Part shown: positions 1 to 9,861 of the stretch, piece after piece
How the letters are laid out: each line of letters begins with the position of its first letter
How positions within the stretch are numbered: position 1 is the stretch's first letter
NCBI GenBank assembly: GCA_013350335.1
Contig: CM023540.1
Coordinates: forward strand, 14,823,828 to 14,887,827
Direction: 5' to 3'
Source: Chimonanthus salicifolius
Lineage: Eukaryota; Streptophyta; Magnoliopsida; Laurales; Calycanthaceae
DNA length: 64,000 bases
Notes under the pieces: generated by a model
Seen by the model: the letters and a program-made list of their open reading frames with translations, nothing else
Told to the model about the DNA's origin: nothing
Databases searched by the model: none
Translations under genes and position numbers: made by a program

Positions 1-148
1 GTAATACTTCTCTTCTTGAGGTATAATTCACTCTTAAAAGCTAGTCATTGAGAGGAGAATGACTCAAGTGTTATATAGAATTATTGGCTTTCTAGTCCAA
101 CTGATGTGGAACATTTTGTCAACTTCACACCCTCCCTCATGTGCAGAT
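1..148 (-). repeat. Left copy of an older diverged repeat flanking the LTR array
   Basis: Bases 13-135 resemble bases 10958-11060 in the same orientation. Shared blocks include TTCTTGAGGT, AAAAGCTAG, a CTCAAGT block and TCAACTTCA. The two copies bracket the LTR array. On the right, a degenerate CTGATAC stretch (about 10929) precedes the repeat; that resembles a reversed Met-tRNA primer-binding site. The likely reading is that both flanks are LTRs of an older small minus-strand retroelement whose short interior was the target of the array. Identity is moderate, so family assignment is inferred. The 61-residue open frame at 59-244 is not a gene. Confidence 0.45.
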
Positions 149-1892
149 GTTGCTGATTTGAATTATTTGTTCGACATCCCTACTTGCATTTTTGGATGTA
201 CGAGTGGGACCCGAATTTGGACCGTCTTCCGAACAACACAATAAAAAAATTAATAGTAAAGAGACTGAGACAAGCATTTTTTAACGTGGTAAAACCCCTT
301 AAATAAGGGAAACATCCATGTACCAATCTAGGCAAAACTTTTACTATAATTTGGGAAATTTTACAAATTCACCGACTTGGCATTGCTTATTTCTCACTGT
401 CAGACAGAGAAAATTCTCTTCGCCTCCTTTTGAACTGGAACCCACTAATTCAATAGGCCCACATTGAGGATCCAACACGTCCCAATGTTTTTTCTATGTG
501 TAATTTGTACTGACTTCTAAGAGAATCTCTTGAAGCTCATGAGACTCCAACGGGTCTTCTTGACACCACCATTTGTGTCTTGAGTGGATGGATTTAAAGT
601 GAAATTCAGCCATCCATTGCTGACCATGTTTGTAATAACCCTCTTCCATCAGTGGATGCTCTCCAAGTGCCCCCGCCAATTGTGCTACTCAATCCTGCTG
701 CAGAAAACCAAACAATGTTCCCATTGTCTTGGTTCAGACCCTTGAAATTCCATTCTTCTGTACTATTGTAATACCCCGAATTCTCAAGTTATAAATATTT
801 ACGGAAATTACCTATTTAAATTGGGAGATTTTAGATGGATAAAGTGATTTGGTCTTTGTCCAATTAAGACCCAACGATTTTGATAAATGGTTTCAAATAA
901 ATTTAAATGGGTTGAATTATTTTAGTAATGCAAAATTAAATAGATAAAAGATTGCATGGCCGAATATAATATTTTATATCACAAAAAATCAAGGGGATTA
1001 TATGCGCATAACTATTTTGGATGAGATAGATATTTAAGATGAAGTGGAAAGATTTTAGGATGGTCCTAAAATAGGTCCACACGTTGGGTTTAGGCAACGA
1101 TATCTTATTGCCAAACAATAAGATGTCTATAATTAATCATATGTGCATGATGTGGATGGATTTAAGTTAAGGCAATGGCTAAATTTGGAAAGTGCCTAAA
1201 TATGGAAACATTGAAGGTAAATTTGGAAAGTGTCTAAATATGGAGAATGGTTATTAAGTTAGTAGTTTCTAAGTTTAGAAGTTGGAAATTAAAATGGGAA
1301 GTGTAATTAAAGGGAAGGTTTAATAAAATGGAAGAGGCAACAAGAATGGAGCACATGACACTTTCTATCCTTGATTTAGGGAAGGTTTTATAAGAGGCAA
1401 ACAAGTGCACACGGCATGAGATAATTAAAGAAGAGAGTAAGGGCGCATAACACATTCTAAATAGGGATTAAGGAAAAAGAAAGAAAATAAGAAAGGAAGA
1501 AAAATAAGGAAAGTTTGACATATGTTAAGTATTTTGATTATAAAGTTCCACTCCAATGTCCAATTGCTTTGATTCTTTTGCGTTAGAAAGAAGACTTCAA
1601 GGGTTCCAACTTTGTAGTTTACCACTTTTCCTGATTCGGAAGTTAATAAGGTCAAAACGGAGCTACAATATGATATATGTGTAAAAAACGGGGAACGCAA
1701 GTGCTCACGGCATTACTATATTCATTTTTAGCATTGGCCGATTGGGAGGTTACTAGATTAAGCAAGGGAGGTCAGTAATTGCTAATCTAAGCAAGGGAGG
1801 TTCGCATTGCCATCTAAGGCAAGGGAGGGGCGCATGGCACCTTCCCCATTTGAATTAATTGGAGCTTATATAAGGAGATAACCCCTTAGGCC

Positions 1893-1894
<2 letters not shown>

Positions 1895-1926
<32 letters not shown>
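1895..1926. repeat. (TC)16 microsatellite in the solo LTR
   Basis: Uninterrupted TC dinucleotides lie just after a TATA-like motif and before a purine-rich stretch. The position fits the transcribed leader of the LTR. Confidence 0.9.
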
Positions 1927-1932
<6 letters not shown>

Positions 1933-2125
1933 GTTCTTATTCTCGACTACATCAAAGAGAAGGAAAAGCAGCCAGCAAGAGGGGAAGATCTAAGAGGAAA
2001 AAAGCTAAGGAAAGGAGAAGGATTAGAAGAATAAGATCCACCAACGGAAAACCGAAGGAGTCGCGGAACCGGTAAGTGATTTTATGGTTTGTGATTAATT
2101 TGTTTTAATGAAATAAGGAACCATA

Positions 2126-3385
2126 GGGTTCGGCCAAGGTGTATGGCCGAACCCCATGGAAGAAGATTGAGGGATGAATATGATGATTTTAATGGAAAGA
2201 ATGGACCATGTGGTTCTGCCATGATGTATGGCCGAACCCCATGGAAAAGCATGGTTTAATTATGGAATTTTAATGATGAAAATCATGGACTGATTATGCA
2301 TGTTTTAAAAGGGATTTAAAATGGTTTAAGAAGAGGTTGATAAACCATAGGGTTCGGCCTTGGTGAAGGGCTGAACCCCATGAAAGATTGTTGGTTATTT
2401 TATGGAAGAAAATTAGGAAGGATCATGGTTATTGTATGGTTTTAATGGAAGATTGTTGATTATATGTTTATGTTTGGAAACCATGGAACGACTTTGGTGA
2501 ATCTATTATGGAGTTAAGAATGATGAAAACCATAGAGTTCGGCCATGGTGTATGGCCGAACCCTATGGAGTTGTTTTGGTAATTTTAATGTATGATAATT
2601 ATTTTTGGAAGGTGGAGTTTAAATTTAGAAACCTTCTAAGTATGGAAGGATTAATGATTATCTTGGAAACCTTCTAAGTTTGGAAGGATTAATGATTATC
2701 TTGGAAACCTTCTAAGTTTGGAAGGAGGAGTTTAAATTAGTGAGTATCTAATTTTGGAAGGTGGGGATTATTTATGGAAACCTTTCCAATTATGGAAGGA
2801 ATTGCTAAAATTAGAAAGCATTTCAATTAAGGAAAGATGCATGCTAATCTTGCAAACTATTTATTTATGGAAGGATGCATGCTTGTTTTGGAAACTAATT
2901 GTTTATAGAAAGAACTTGGAATTATGGATCCAAGAATAGGAAATAATAAATTTAGAAAGTTTCCATTCTAGGGACTTTCTAAATATGGACCTTCTAATAA
3001 TGGACTTGTTAAGTTTGGAACCTAAGCCTAAGTTGTTGGAGGCAATGACAAGGTTGTAAATACTTGCTAAAATGGGTTATATTAGCCATGAGATAGTTTG
3101 CGGATCAAACATGAACTTAGGCAAATTTTAATGATTGAAAGGATTGGATTATGGAATGATACCCGTGGATGACATTTCGGTAATTAAGTAAAAATAAGGG
3201 ACTATGGGTTTGGCCATGGTGTGTGGCTAAATCCCATGGGAATTGTTTTGATGAACCTAGGGTTACGTATGTTGGATTAAAATGAAAAGAATATTAATTA
3301 AGGTTAGACCAATGGCATTTTGGTAATTAATGGAATAAATGAACAAAAAGGGTGAGGTTCGGCCATGGTGTATGGCCGAACCCCA
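2126..3385. repeat. Six dispersed copies of a 30-bp hairpin motif in the solo LTR
   Basis: An imperfect palindrome with arms GGTTCGGCCAT and ATGGCCGAACC around a short GGTGT-type loop occurs near 2126-2155, 2212-2240, 2350-2378, 2535-2563, 3204-3234 and 3354-3385. Copies at 2535 and 3354 are nearly perfect; that at 3204 is decayed (TGGCTAAATCCC). Each is preceded or followed by CCATGG or CCATAGGG. They are not in simple tandem, since 100-600 bp separate them. Function is unknown. Confidence 0.8.
2625..2740. repeat. Three 38-bp tandem repeats in the solo LTR
   Basis: The block GGAAACCTTCTAAGTTTGG recurs with starts of its ACCTTCTAAG core at 2631, 2669 and 2707, an exact 38-bp period. Related GGAAAC/GGAAGG words continue to about 3020, suggesting older expansions of the same unit. 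Confidence 0.8.
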
Positions 3386-3771
3386 CAAGTTGGTGTTTAT
3401 GGACTTAAACATTATTTTAATGAAATGGGACTTGGTTTTTTATTGGTTATTGTATTATAAGGTAACGGGACCTCACATGGTGTTTACGATCGTGAGCGAT
3501 TACCGGACGAAAGATGCAAGGACGCGTAGCGGTATTTGGTAGGATTTCACCTCTTTGAAACCATGGGTTTATATACAATGTTTTTATCTTGATTTAATGA
3601 ATTTATATGGCAAAGGTTATGTTTCAAATTATGATTTTATAAGCTATGTTTATTTGATAAAATAGCATGTGTTTTATGAGTTTTTAAATGCTATGATTTT
3701 TTTATAATTGCATAGCATGTGGTATTTGCATCTCATGCATGGCATGAAAGGGATGACAGGTAACCGGGGAC

Positions 3772-4056
3772 CCACACTCTGTCGGGGCGTCCGTAAAATA
3801 CTCATGGGGGTATACCTTGATAAGAATTCCATCAAGAAGATAATATGTATAAATACCTTAATGATGAGAATCCCATCAAGAGGAATACTATGTATGAAGA
3901 CCCTGGTGATGAGTATTCCATCAGGGGATACCTTGATGATGAGAATCCCATCAAGAGGATACTATATATCAGGAGATTCACACTCCGACGGGGCGTTCGT
4001 AAAACACTCGTGGAAGGATACCTTGAAAATGAGAATTCCATCAAGAGGATATTTTG
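3772..4056. repeat. Imperfect GATGAGAATCCCATCAAGAGG-like repeats in the solo LTR
   Basis: About six degenerate copies of a 30-40 bp unit carry CTTGATGATGAGAA and CCATCAAGAGGATA words, several forming inverted pairs (TTGAT...ATCAA). The block is bracketed by two related boxes, CACACTCTGTCGGGGCGTCC at 3772 and a CGACGGGGCGTTC version near 3979. Open frames on both strands here only reflect the repeat. Confidence 0.6.
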
Positions 4057-5234
4057 TGATGGGCGGGACTCATTGCATATGATAGCATGGCATGGCATTG
4101 AATCGGCATGATTATGACTTTTATCATCATGCAAGGTTTTGGTTTTTATCTGTATGATTGGATCTCTATTATCATACACTGTTTTGGATACAATGTTTTG
4201 AAAGTATGGAATGATTTATTATAACTGGTTTTGATATATATTATATCTGGATTGTTGGTACTAACCCATGTGTTAACCCTAATTGGAATACCTACTGGGT
4301 GCGTTGTACTAACGCCCTATTTCTACCCTTTAGTAGATGATGCAGGAAACGAGAGAAACGCTGAACGCGGGAAGGGACAAGCATAGGAGCTTGGAACGCT
4401 TTTAGTTTTATGTTTTGTTTAAGATACTCAGGGATTTTGTATTTAGAATATCCAGATTTTGAAATGTAATAACTTAGATGAATTGCTATGGTTGGATGTT
4501 TTATTTGGATAATGATTAAAGTGATTTATTGACTAAGTACTTTGCCATCAATGGAATGGAATTAGGTTCTATTATGATTCCGCAAGTTGTGATTTTTATT
4601 CCGCATGTTGATATTGCTATGTGTGAACCATTTTAGTAGATTGAGTCCATGCACACATAGGGTTGGCCAGTTAAGGGTTGGACTTTAGAAGTTCGGACTT
4701 AGCTTGCGTCGTGACGTCCCGCGCTCTATCACTCTACTCTGTTATAAAAAAAAAAAATAGACTTTGAATTTATTGGAAGAAGTGAGTGAAAAAGGGCGGG
4801 GTGTTACAACTATGGTAATTTTGGTGCGGCTGATGAGATCAGAGATGGTGTTGTGAGTGGGTCTGAAATATGGAATGGGTTCTATTTGAGAAGATGAATG
4901 TGTGGTTTATTGGAAACTGTTTAAAGAACTCCCATGTATTTTTTCTTGGTCCTTCTCTTCTTCTCTCTTTTGGCCATGGCTGAAACAACGACACCACCGT
5001 GGGTGGGTGGGGTGTCCTTTCTTTCTTTCAATCCCCTTCTTATAATTCTCCAATCCATAACTGTCCAAACTCCTGTCTGATTTGAATTTGAAATTCAAAT
5101 CGTAAACTCCTAGACTATCCAAACTGTCATGTATAACTGTTGTCTGATTTGAATTTTCAATTCAAATCCCAATTGCTGAGTAATTGTTGAGTCACTTCTC
5201 CATTTTTTTTTTAATCCAATCCGTTTACGGGTCA

Positions 5235-5611
5235 GACCTCCCCCATAAGGAGGCTTTTGGTCCCTCAAAAGCATTAATTGTAGAGAATGGGAAAAAAAAC
5301 CATCTCATTCTTTTCTTGCTGCATTCAATACTGTCTTGAAACTTGGGTTGCCTCCTGCTAACCCTTCGTGAGCCATTGTTGCCAACCACTTTTGGGTTTG
5401 GTTGACCCTCTCAAGACCTCGTCTTCTTCGATGCGTAGGTTCTTGGACACTGGCTATTTCTCCTCCAAGACTTCAGCTTCTCTGAATGCAACTCTCCCAC
5501 ATTCCTCTGTCGAATGTTGGACTATCATCAATTCTACTTTATTGAGGGCCTTGTTCCCCGTCTTCTTCGAATCTTGAGTTGTTGTCGGAAAACCTTTGCA
5601 CTGATACCATT
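5235..5611 (-). other. Internal segment 1 of the array
   Basis: This is 377 bp between polypurine tract (5235-5255, reversed) and primer-binding site (5599-5609, reversed, reading CAGTGC instead of CAGAGC). It contains a broken copy of the short minus-strand open frame seen in the other internal segments. The frame stops early because the CGATTTC of the other units reads CTATTTC here, giving a minus-strand TAG. Confidence 0.8.
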
Positions 5612-5774
5612 TGATCTGAACTATTTGTTCGACATCCCTACTAGCATTTTTGCATGCACGAGTGGGACCCAAATCTGGACCGACTTTCGCCAACACAATA
5701 AAGATAATAATATGTAAAGAGACTGAGACGAACATTTTTTTAACGTGGTAAAACCCTATGAATAAGGGAAACAT
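5454..5774 (-). pseudogene. Truncated copy of the short LTR-spanning open frame
   Basis: A 106-residue frame starts in LTR 2 and runs through the primer-binding site into internal segment 1. It ends at VLEEK, where the intact copies continue for about 35 more residues to WLAKG. No recognisable domain. It is best seen as the leader or gag-start remnant of the element. Confidence 0.4.
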
Positions 5775-6648
5775 CCAGGTACCAATCTAGGCAAAACTTT
5801 TACAATAATTTTGAGAAATTTTACAAATTCACCGACTCGACATTGTTCGCCTCGGCATTGCTTATTTCTCACTGTCAGACAAAGAAAATTCTCTTCACCT
5901 CCGTTTGAACTTGGACCAACTAATTCAATTGGCCCACTTTGAGGATCTAACACATCCCAATGTTTTTCTGTGTGTAATTTGTATTGACTTCTGAGAGAAT
6001 CTATTGAAGCTCATGAGACTCCACACCACCATTTGTGTCTTGAGTGGATGGATTTAAAGTGAAATTCACCCTCCATTGTTGACCATGTTTGTAAAAACCC
6101 TCTTCCATCAGTGGATGCTCTCCAAGTGCCCCCACCAATTGTGCCACTCGACCTTGCTGCAGAAAACCAAACAATGTTCCCATTGTCTTGGTTCAGACCC
6201 ATGAAATTCCATTCTTCTGTACTATGGTAAACTTGGTGCGGCTGATGAGATCAGAGATGGTGTTGTGAGTGAGTCTGAAATATGGAATGGGTTCTATTTG
6301 AGAAGATGAATGTGTGGTTTATTGGAAACTGTTTAAAGAACTCCCATGTATTTTTTTTCTTGGTCCTTCTCTTCTTCTTTCTTTTGGCCATGGCTAAAAC
6401 AGCGACACCATTGTGGGTGGGTGGGGTGTCATTTCTTTCTTTCGATCCCCTTCTTATAATTCTCTAATCCATAACTGTCCAAAATCCTATCTGATTTGAA
6501 TTTGAAATTCAAATCCTAAACTCCCAGACTATCCAAACTGTCATGTATAACTGCTGTCTGATTTGAATTTTCAATTCAAATCCCAACTGCTGAGTAACTA
6601 ATCAGTCAGTCCTCCATTTTTTTTTTAATCCAATCCGTTTACGGATCA
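5612..6648 (-). repeat. LTR 2 of the array
   Basis: It is 1037 bp with TG...CA ends on the minus strand. It lacks the 14-bp block present in LTRs 1 and 5 (junction near 6018, GACTCCACACCACC). It contains the uninterrupted CTGTACTATGGTAA that served as target for the solo LTR in LTR 1. It holds two palindromes at 6493-6515 and 6560-6582. Confidence 0.85.
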
Positions 6649-7028
6649 GACCTCCCTCCCCCGTAAGGAGGCTTTTGGTCCCTCAAAAGCATTAATTGTA
6701 GAGAATGGGAAAAAAACCATCTCATTCTTTTCTTGTTGCATTCGATACTGTCTTGAAACTTGGGTTGCCTCCTGCTAACCCTTCGCGAGCCATTGTTGCC
6801 AACCACTTTTGGGTTTGGCTGACCTTCTCATGACCTCGTCTTCTTCGATGCATAGGTTCGTGGACACTGGCGATTTCTCCTCCAAGACTTCAGCTTCTCT
6901 GAATGCAACTCTCCCACATTCCTCTGTCGAATGTTGAGCTATCATCAATTCTGTTTTCTTGAGGGCCTTGTTCCCCGTCTTCTTCGAATCTTGAGTTGTT
7001 GTCGGAAAACCTTTGCTCTGATACCATT
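6649..7028 (-). other. Internal segment 2 of the array
   Basis: This 380-bp segment has polypurine tract GGGGGAGGGAGGTC (minus strand) at its right-to-left exit and TGGTATCAGAGC at 7016-7027 (minus). It is nearly identical to internal segment 3. Confidence 0.85.
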
Positions 7029-7152
7029 CGATCTGAATTATTTGTTCGACGTCCCTACTCGCATTTTTGGATGTACGAGTGGGATCTGAATCTAGACTTT
7101 CTTCCGACAACACAATAAAAATAATAATATCTAAAGAGACTGAGACGAGCAT
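6775..7152 (-). CDS. Short LTR-spanning open frame of unknown function, intact copy
   Basis: A 125-residue frame begins in LTR 3, crosses the primer-binding site and fills most of internal segment 2, ending WQQWLAKG. It is hydrophilic and charged after residue 45 (KSKKTGNK-like and EECGR stretches), with no signal peptide or membrane segment. The identical protein is encoded in the next unit (8195-8572). In retroelements an open frame starting at the primer-binding site is normally the gag leader, but no gag motif is visible. Expression is unproven. A frame crossing an LTR could only be translated from a readthrough transcript or from a start inside the internal segment. Confidence 0.25.
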   Translation of the reverse strand: MLVSVSLDIIIFIVLSEESLDSDPTRTSKNASRDVEQIIQIEWYQSKGFPTTTQDSKKTGNKALKKTELMIAQHSTEECGRVAFREAEVLEEKSPVSTNLCIEEDEVMRRSAKPKSGWQQWLAKG

Positions 7153-8068
7153 TTTTTTTTAATGTGGTAAAACCCTATGAATAAGGGAAACATCCACATA
7201 CCAATCTCGGCAAAAATTTTACTATAATTTTGAGAAATTTTACAAATTCACCGACTTGGCATTGTTCGCCTCGGCATTGCTTATTTCTCACTGTCAGACA
7301 AAGAAGATTCTCTTCGCCTCCTTTTGAACTTAGACCCATTAATTCAATAGGCCCACATTGAGGATCTAACACATCCCAATGTTTTTCTGCGTGTAATTCG
7401 TACTGACTTCTGAGAGAATCTATTGAAGCTCATGAGACTCCACACCACCATTTGTGTCTTGAGTGGATGGATTTAAAGTGAAATTCAGCCCTCCATTGTT
7501 GACCATGTTTGTAATAACCCTCTTCCATCAGTGGATGCTCTCCAAGTGCCCCCACCAATTGTGCCACTCGACCTTGCTGCAGAAAACCAAACAATGTTCC
7601 CATTGTCTTGGTTCAGACCCATGAAATTCCATTCTTCTGTACTATGGTAAACTTGGTGCGGCTGATGAGATCAGAGATGGTGTTGTGAGTGAGTCTGAAA
7701 TATGGAATGGGTTCTATTTGAGAAGATGAATGTGTGGTTTATTGGAAACTGTTTAAAGAACTCCCATGTATTTTTTTTCTTGGTCCTTTTCTTCTTCTTT
7801 CTTTTGGCCATGGCTAAAACAGCGACACCATTGTGGGTGGGTGGGGTGTCATTTCTTTCTTTCGATCCCCTTCTTATAATTCTCTAATCCATAACTGTCC
7901 AAAATCCTATCTGATTTGAATTTGAAATTCAAATCCTAAACTCCCAGACTATCCAAACTGTCATGTATAACTGCTGTCTGATTTGAATTTTCAATTCAAA
8001 TCCCAACTGCTGAGTAACTAATCAGTCAGTCCTCCATTTTTTTTTTAATCCAATCCGTTTACGGATCA
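7029..8068 (-). repeat. LTR 3 of the array
   Basis: It is 1040 bp and lacks the 14-bp block like LTRs 2 and 4. Its end reads CGAT where TGAT is expected, shared with LTR 4. Together with the adjoining internal segment it belongs to the pair of units (6235-7654 and 7655-9074) that I find almost identical. Confidence 0.85.
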
Positions 8069-8448
8069 GACCTCCCTCCCCCGTAAGGAGGCTTTTGGTC
8101 CCTCAAAAGCATTAATTGTAGAGAATGGGAAAAAAACCATCTCATTCTTTTCTTGTTGCATTCGATACTGTCTTGAAACTTGGGTTGCCTCCTGCTAACC
8201 CTTCGCGAGCCATTGTTGCCAACCACTTTTGGGTTTGGCTGACCTTCTCATGACCTCGTCTTCTTCGATGCATAGGTTCGTGGACACTGGCGATTTCTCC
8301 TCCAAGACTTCAGCTTCTCTGAATGCAACTCTCCCACATTCCTCTGTCGAATGTTGAGCTATCATCAATTCTGTTTTCTTGAGGGCCTTGTTCCCCGTCT
8401 TCTTCGAATCTTGAGTTGTTGTCGGAAAACCTTTGCTCTGATACCATT
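8069..8448 (-). other. Internal segment 3 of the array
   Basis: This 380-bp segment matches internal segment 2 with no difference that I could see. Primer-binding site and polypurine tract are intact. Confidence 0.85.
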
Positions 8449-8572
8449 CGATCTGAATTATTTGTTCGACGTCCCTACTCGCATTTTTGGATGTACGAGT
8501 GGGATCTGAATCTAGACTTTCTTCCGACAACACAATAAAAATAATAATATCTAAAGAGACTGAGACGAGCAT
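8195..8572 (-). CDS. Short LTR-spanning open frame of unknown function, second intact copy
   Basis: The predicted 125-residue product is the same as that at 6775-7152. It starts within LTR 4 and ends in internal segment 3. The identity reflects recent duplication of the unit rather than proof of function. No homologous family is recognised. Confidence 0.25.
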   Translation of the reverse strand: MLVSVSLDIIIFIVLSEESLDSDPTRTSKNASRDVEQIIQIEWYQSKGFPTTTQDSKKTGNKALKKTELMIAQHSTEECGRVAFREAEVLEEKSPVSTNLCIEEDEVMRRSAKPKSGWQQWLAKG

Positions 8573-9487
8573 TTTTTTTTAATGTGGTAAAACCCTATGA
8601 ATAAGGGAAACATCCACATACCAATCTCGGCAAAACTTTTACTATAATTTTGAGAAATTTTACAAATTCACCGACTTGGCATTGTTCGCCTCGGCATTGC
8701 TTATTTCTCACTGTCAGACAAAGAAGATTCTCTTCGCCTCCTTTTGAACTTAGACCCATTAATTCAATAGGCCCACATTGAGGATCTAACACATCCCAAT
8801 GTTTTTCTGCGTGTAATTCGTACTGACTTCTGAGAGAATCTATTGAAGCTCATGAGACTCCACACCACCATTTGTGTCTTGAGTGGATGGATTTAAAGTG
8901 AAATTCAGCCCTCCATTGTTAACCATGTTTGTAATAACCCTCTTCCATCAGTGGATGCTCTCCAAGTGCCCCCACCAATTGTGCCACTCGACCTTGCTGC
9001 AGAAAACCAAACAATGTTCCCATTGTCTTGGTTCAGACCCATGAAATTCCATTCTTCTGTACTATGGTAATCTTGGTGCGGCTGATGAGATCAGAGATGG
9101 TGTTGTGAGTGAGTCTGAAATATGGAATGGGTTCTATTTGAGAAGATGAATGTGTGGTTTATTGGAAACTGTTTAAAGAACTCCCATGTATTTTTTTTCT
9201 TAGTCCTCCTTTTCTTCTCTCTTTTGGCCATGGCTGAAATAGCAACACCACCGTGGGTGGGTGGGGTGTCCTTTCTTTCTTTCAATCCCCTTCTTATAAT
9301 TCTCCAATCCATAGCTGTCCAAACTCCTGTCTGATTTGAATTTGAAATTCAAATCCTAAACTCCCAGACTATCAAAACTGTCATGTATAACTGCCATCTA
9401 ATTTGAATTTTCAATTCAAATCCCAACTGCTGCGTAACTGTTGAGTCAGTCCTCCATTTTTTTTTAATCCAATCCGTTTACGGATCA
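8449..9487 (-). repeat. LTR 4 of the array
   Basis: It is 1039 bp. Its left part is almost identical to LTR 3. Its right part after about 9190 diverges (TTAGTCCTCC, GAAATAGCAACACC) and resembles LTR 1 and LTR 5 more, marking an exchange breakpoint inside the LTR. It lacks the 14-bp block. Confidence 0.85.
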
Positions 9488-9861
9488 GACCTCCCCCATA
9501 AGGAGGCTTTTGGTCCCTCAAAAGCATTAATTGTTGAGAATAGGAAAAAACCATCTCATTCTTTTCTTGTTGCATTCGATACTATCTTGAAAGTTGGGTT
9601 GCCTCCTGCTAACCCTTCGCGAGCCATTGTTGCCAACCACTTTTGGGTTTGGTTGACCCTCTCACGACCACGTTTTCTTCGATGCAGAGGTTCGTGGACA
9701 CTGGCGATTTCTCCTCCAAGACTTCAGCTTCTCTGAATGCAACTCTTCCACATTCCTCTGTCGAATGTTGGGCTATCATCAATTCTGCTTTCTTGACGGC
9801 TTTGTTCCCCGTCTTCTTCGAATCTTGAGTTGTTGTCGGAAAACCTTTGCTCTGATCCATT
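9488..9861 (-). other. Internal segment 4 of the array
   Basis: About 374 bp. The primer-binding site has lost two bases (GATCCAT instead of GATACCAT on the plus strand near 9855), which shortens the open frame to 83 residues at 9609-9860. Its codons differ from units 2 and 3 at several sites (VVRGSTKPKS versus VMRRSAKPKS). Confidence 0.8.
9609..9860 (-). CDS. Short internal open frame, diverged copy
   Basis: An 83-residue frame covers the same C-terminal 80 residues as the 125-residue frames, ending WQQWLAKG. The LTR-encoded front is cut off by the 2-base loss in the primer site, yet the internal part stays open despite several substitutions. Unknown function; may be a non-coding remnant. 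Confidence 0.22.
   Translation of the reverse strand: MDQSKGFPTTTQDSKKTGNKAVKKAELMIAQHSTEECGRVAFREAEVLEEKSPVSTNLCIEENVVVRGSTKPKSGWQQWLAKG

Larger units (their letters stand above)
767..4808 (+). mobile_element. Solo giant LTR of a Ty3/gypsy (probably Tekay/Del-type chromovirus) element
   Basis: It begins TGTAATACCCC and ends GGGGTGTTACA, giving inverted termini typical of plant chromovirus LTRs. It is flanked by 5-bp duplications ACTAT (762-766 and 4809-4813). The undisturbed target CTGTACTATGGTAA is present in LTR 2 (about 6220), LTR 3, LTR 4 and, with one change, LTR 5. A TATA-like TTATATAAGG at 1866 just upstream of a CT tract supports plus orientation. No internal region or second LTR exists, so it is a solo LTR left by LTR-LTR recombination. 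The size of 4042 bp is large but within the known range for such LTRs. The clade name is inferred from ends and size only. Short open frames inside are not genes. Confidence 0.85.
154..5234 (-). repeat. LTR 1 of the array, split by a solo gypsy LTR
   Basis: This is the left outer LTR, about 1034 bp once the 4042-bp insert and its 5-bp duplication are removed. It keeps the 14-bp block near 555-570 (CGGGTCTTCTTG region) that LTRs 2-4 lack and LTR 5 also keeps. Its right border with the internal segment reads GGGTCA instead of GGATCA. It is clearly diverged from the inner LTRs. Confidence 0.85.
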
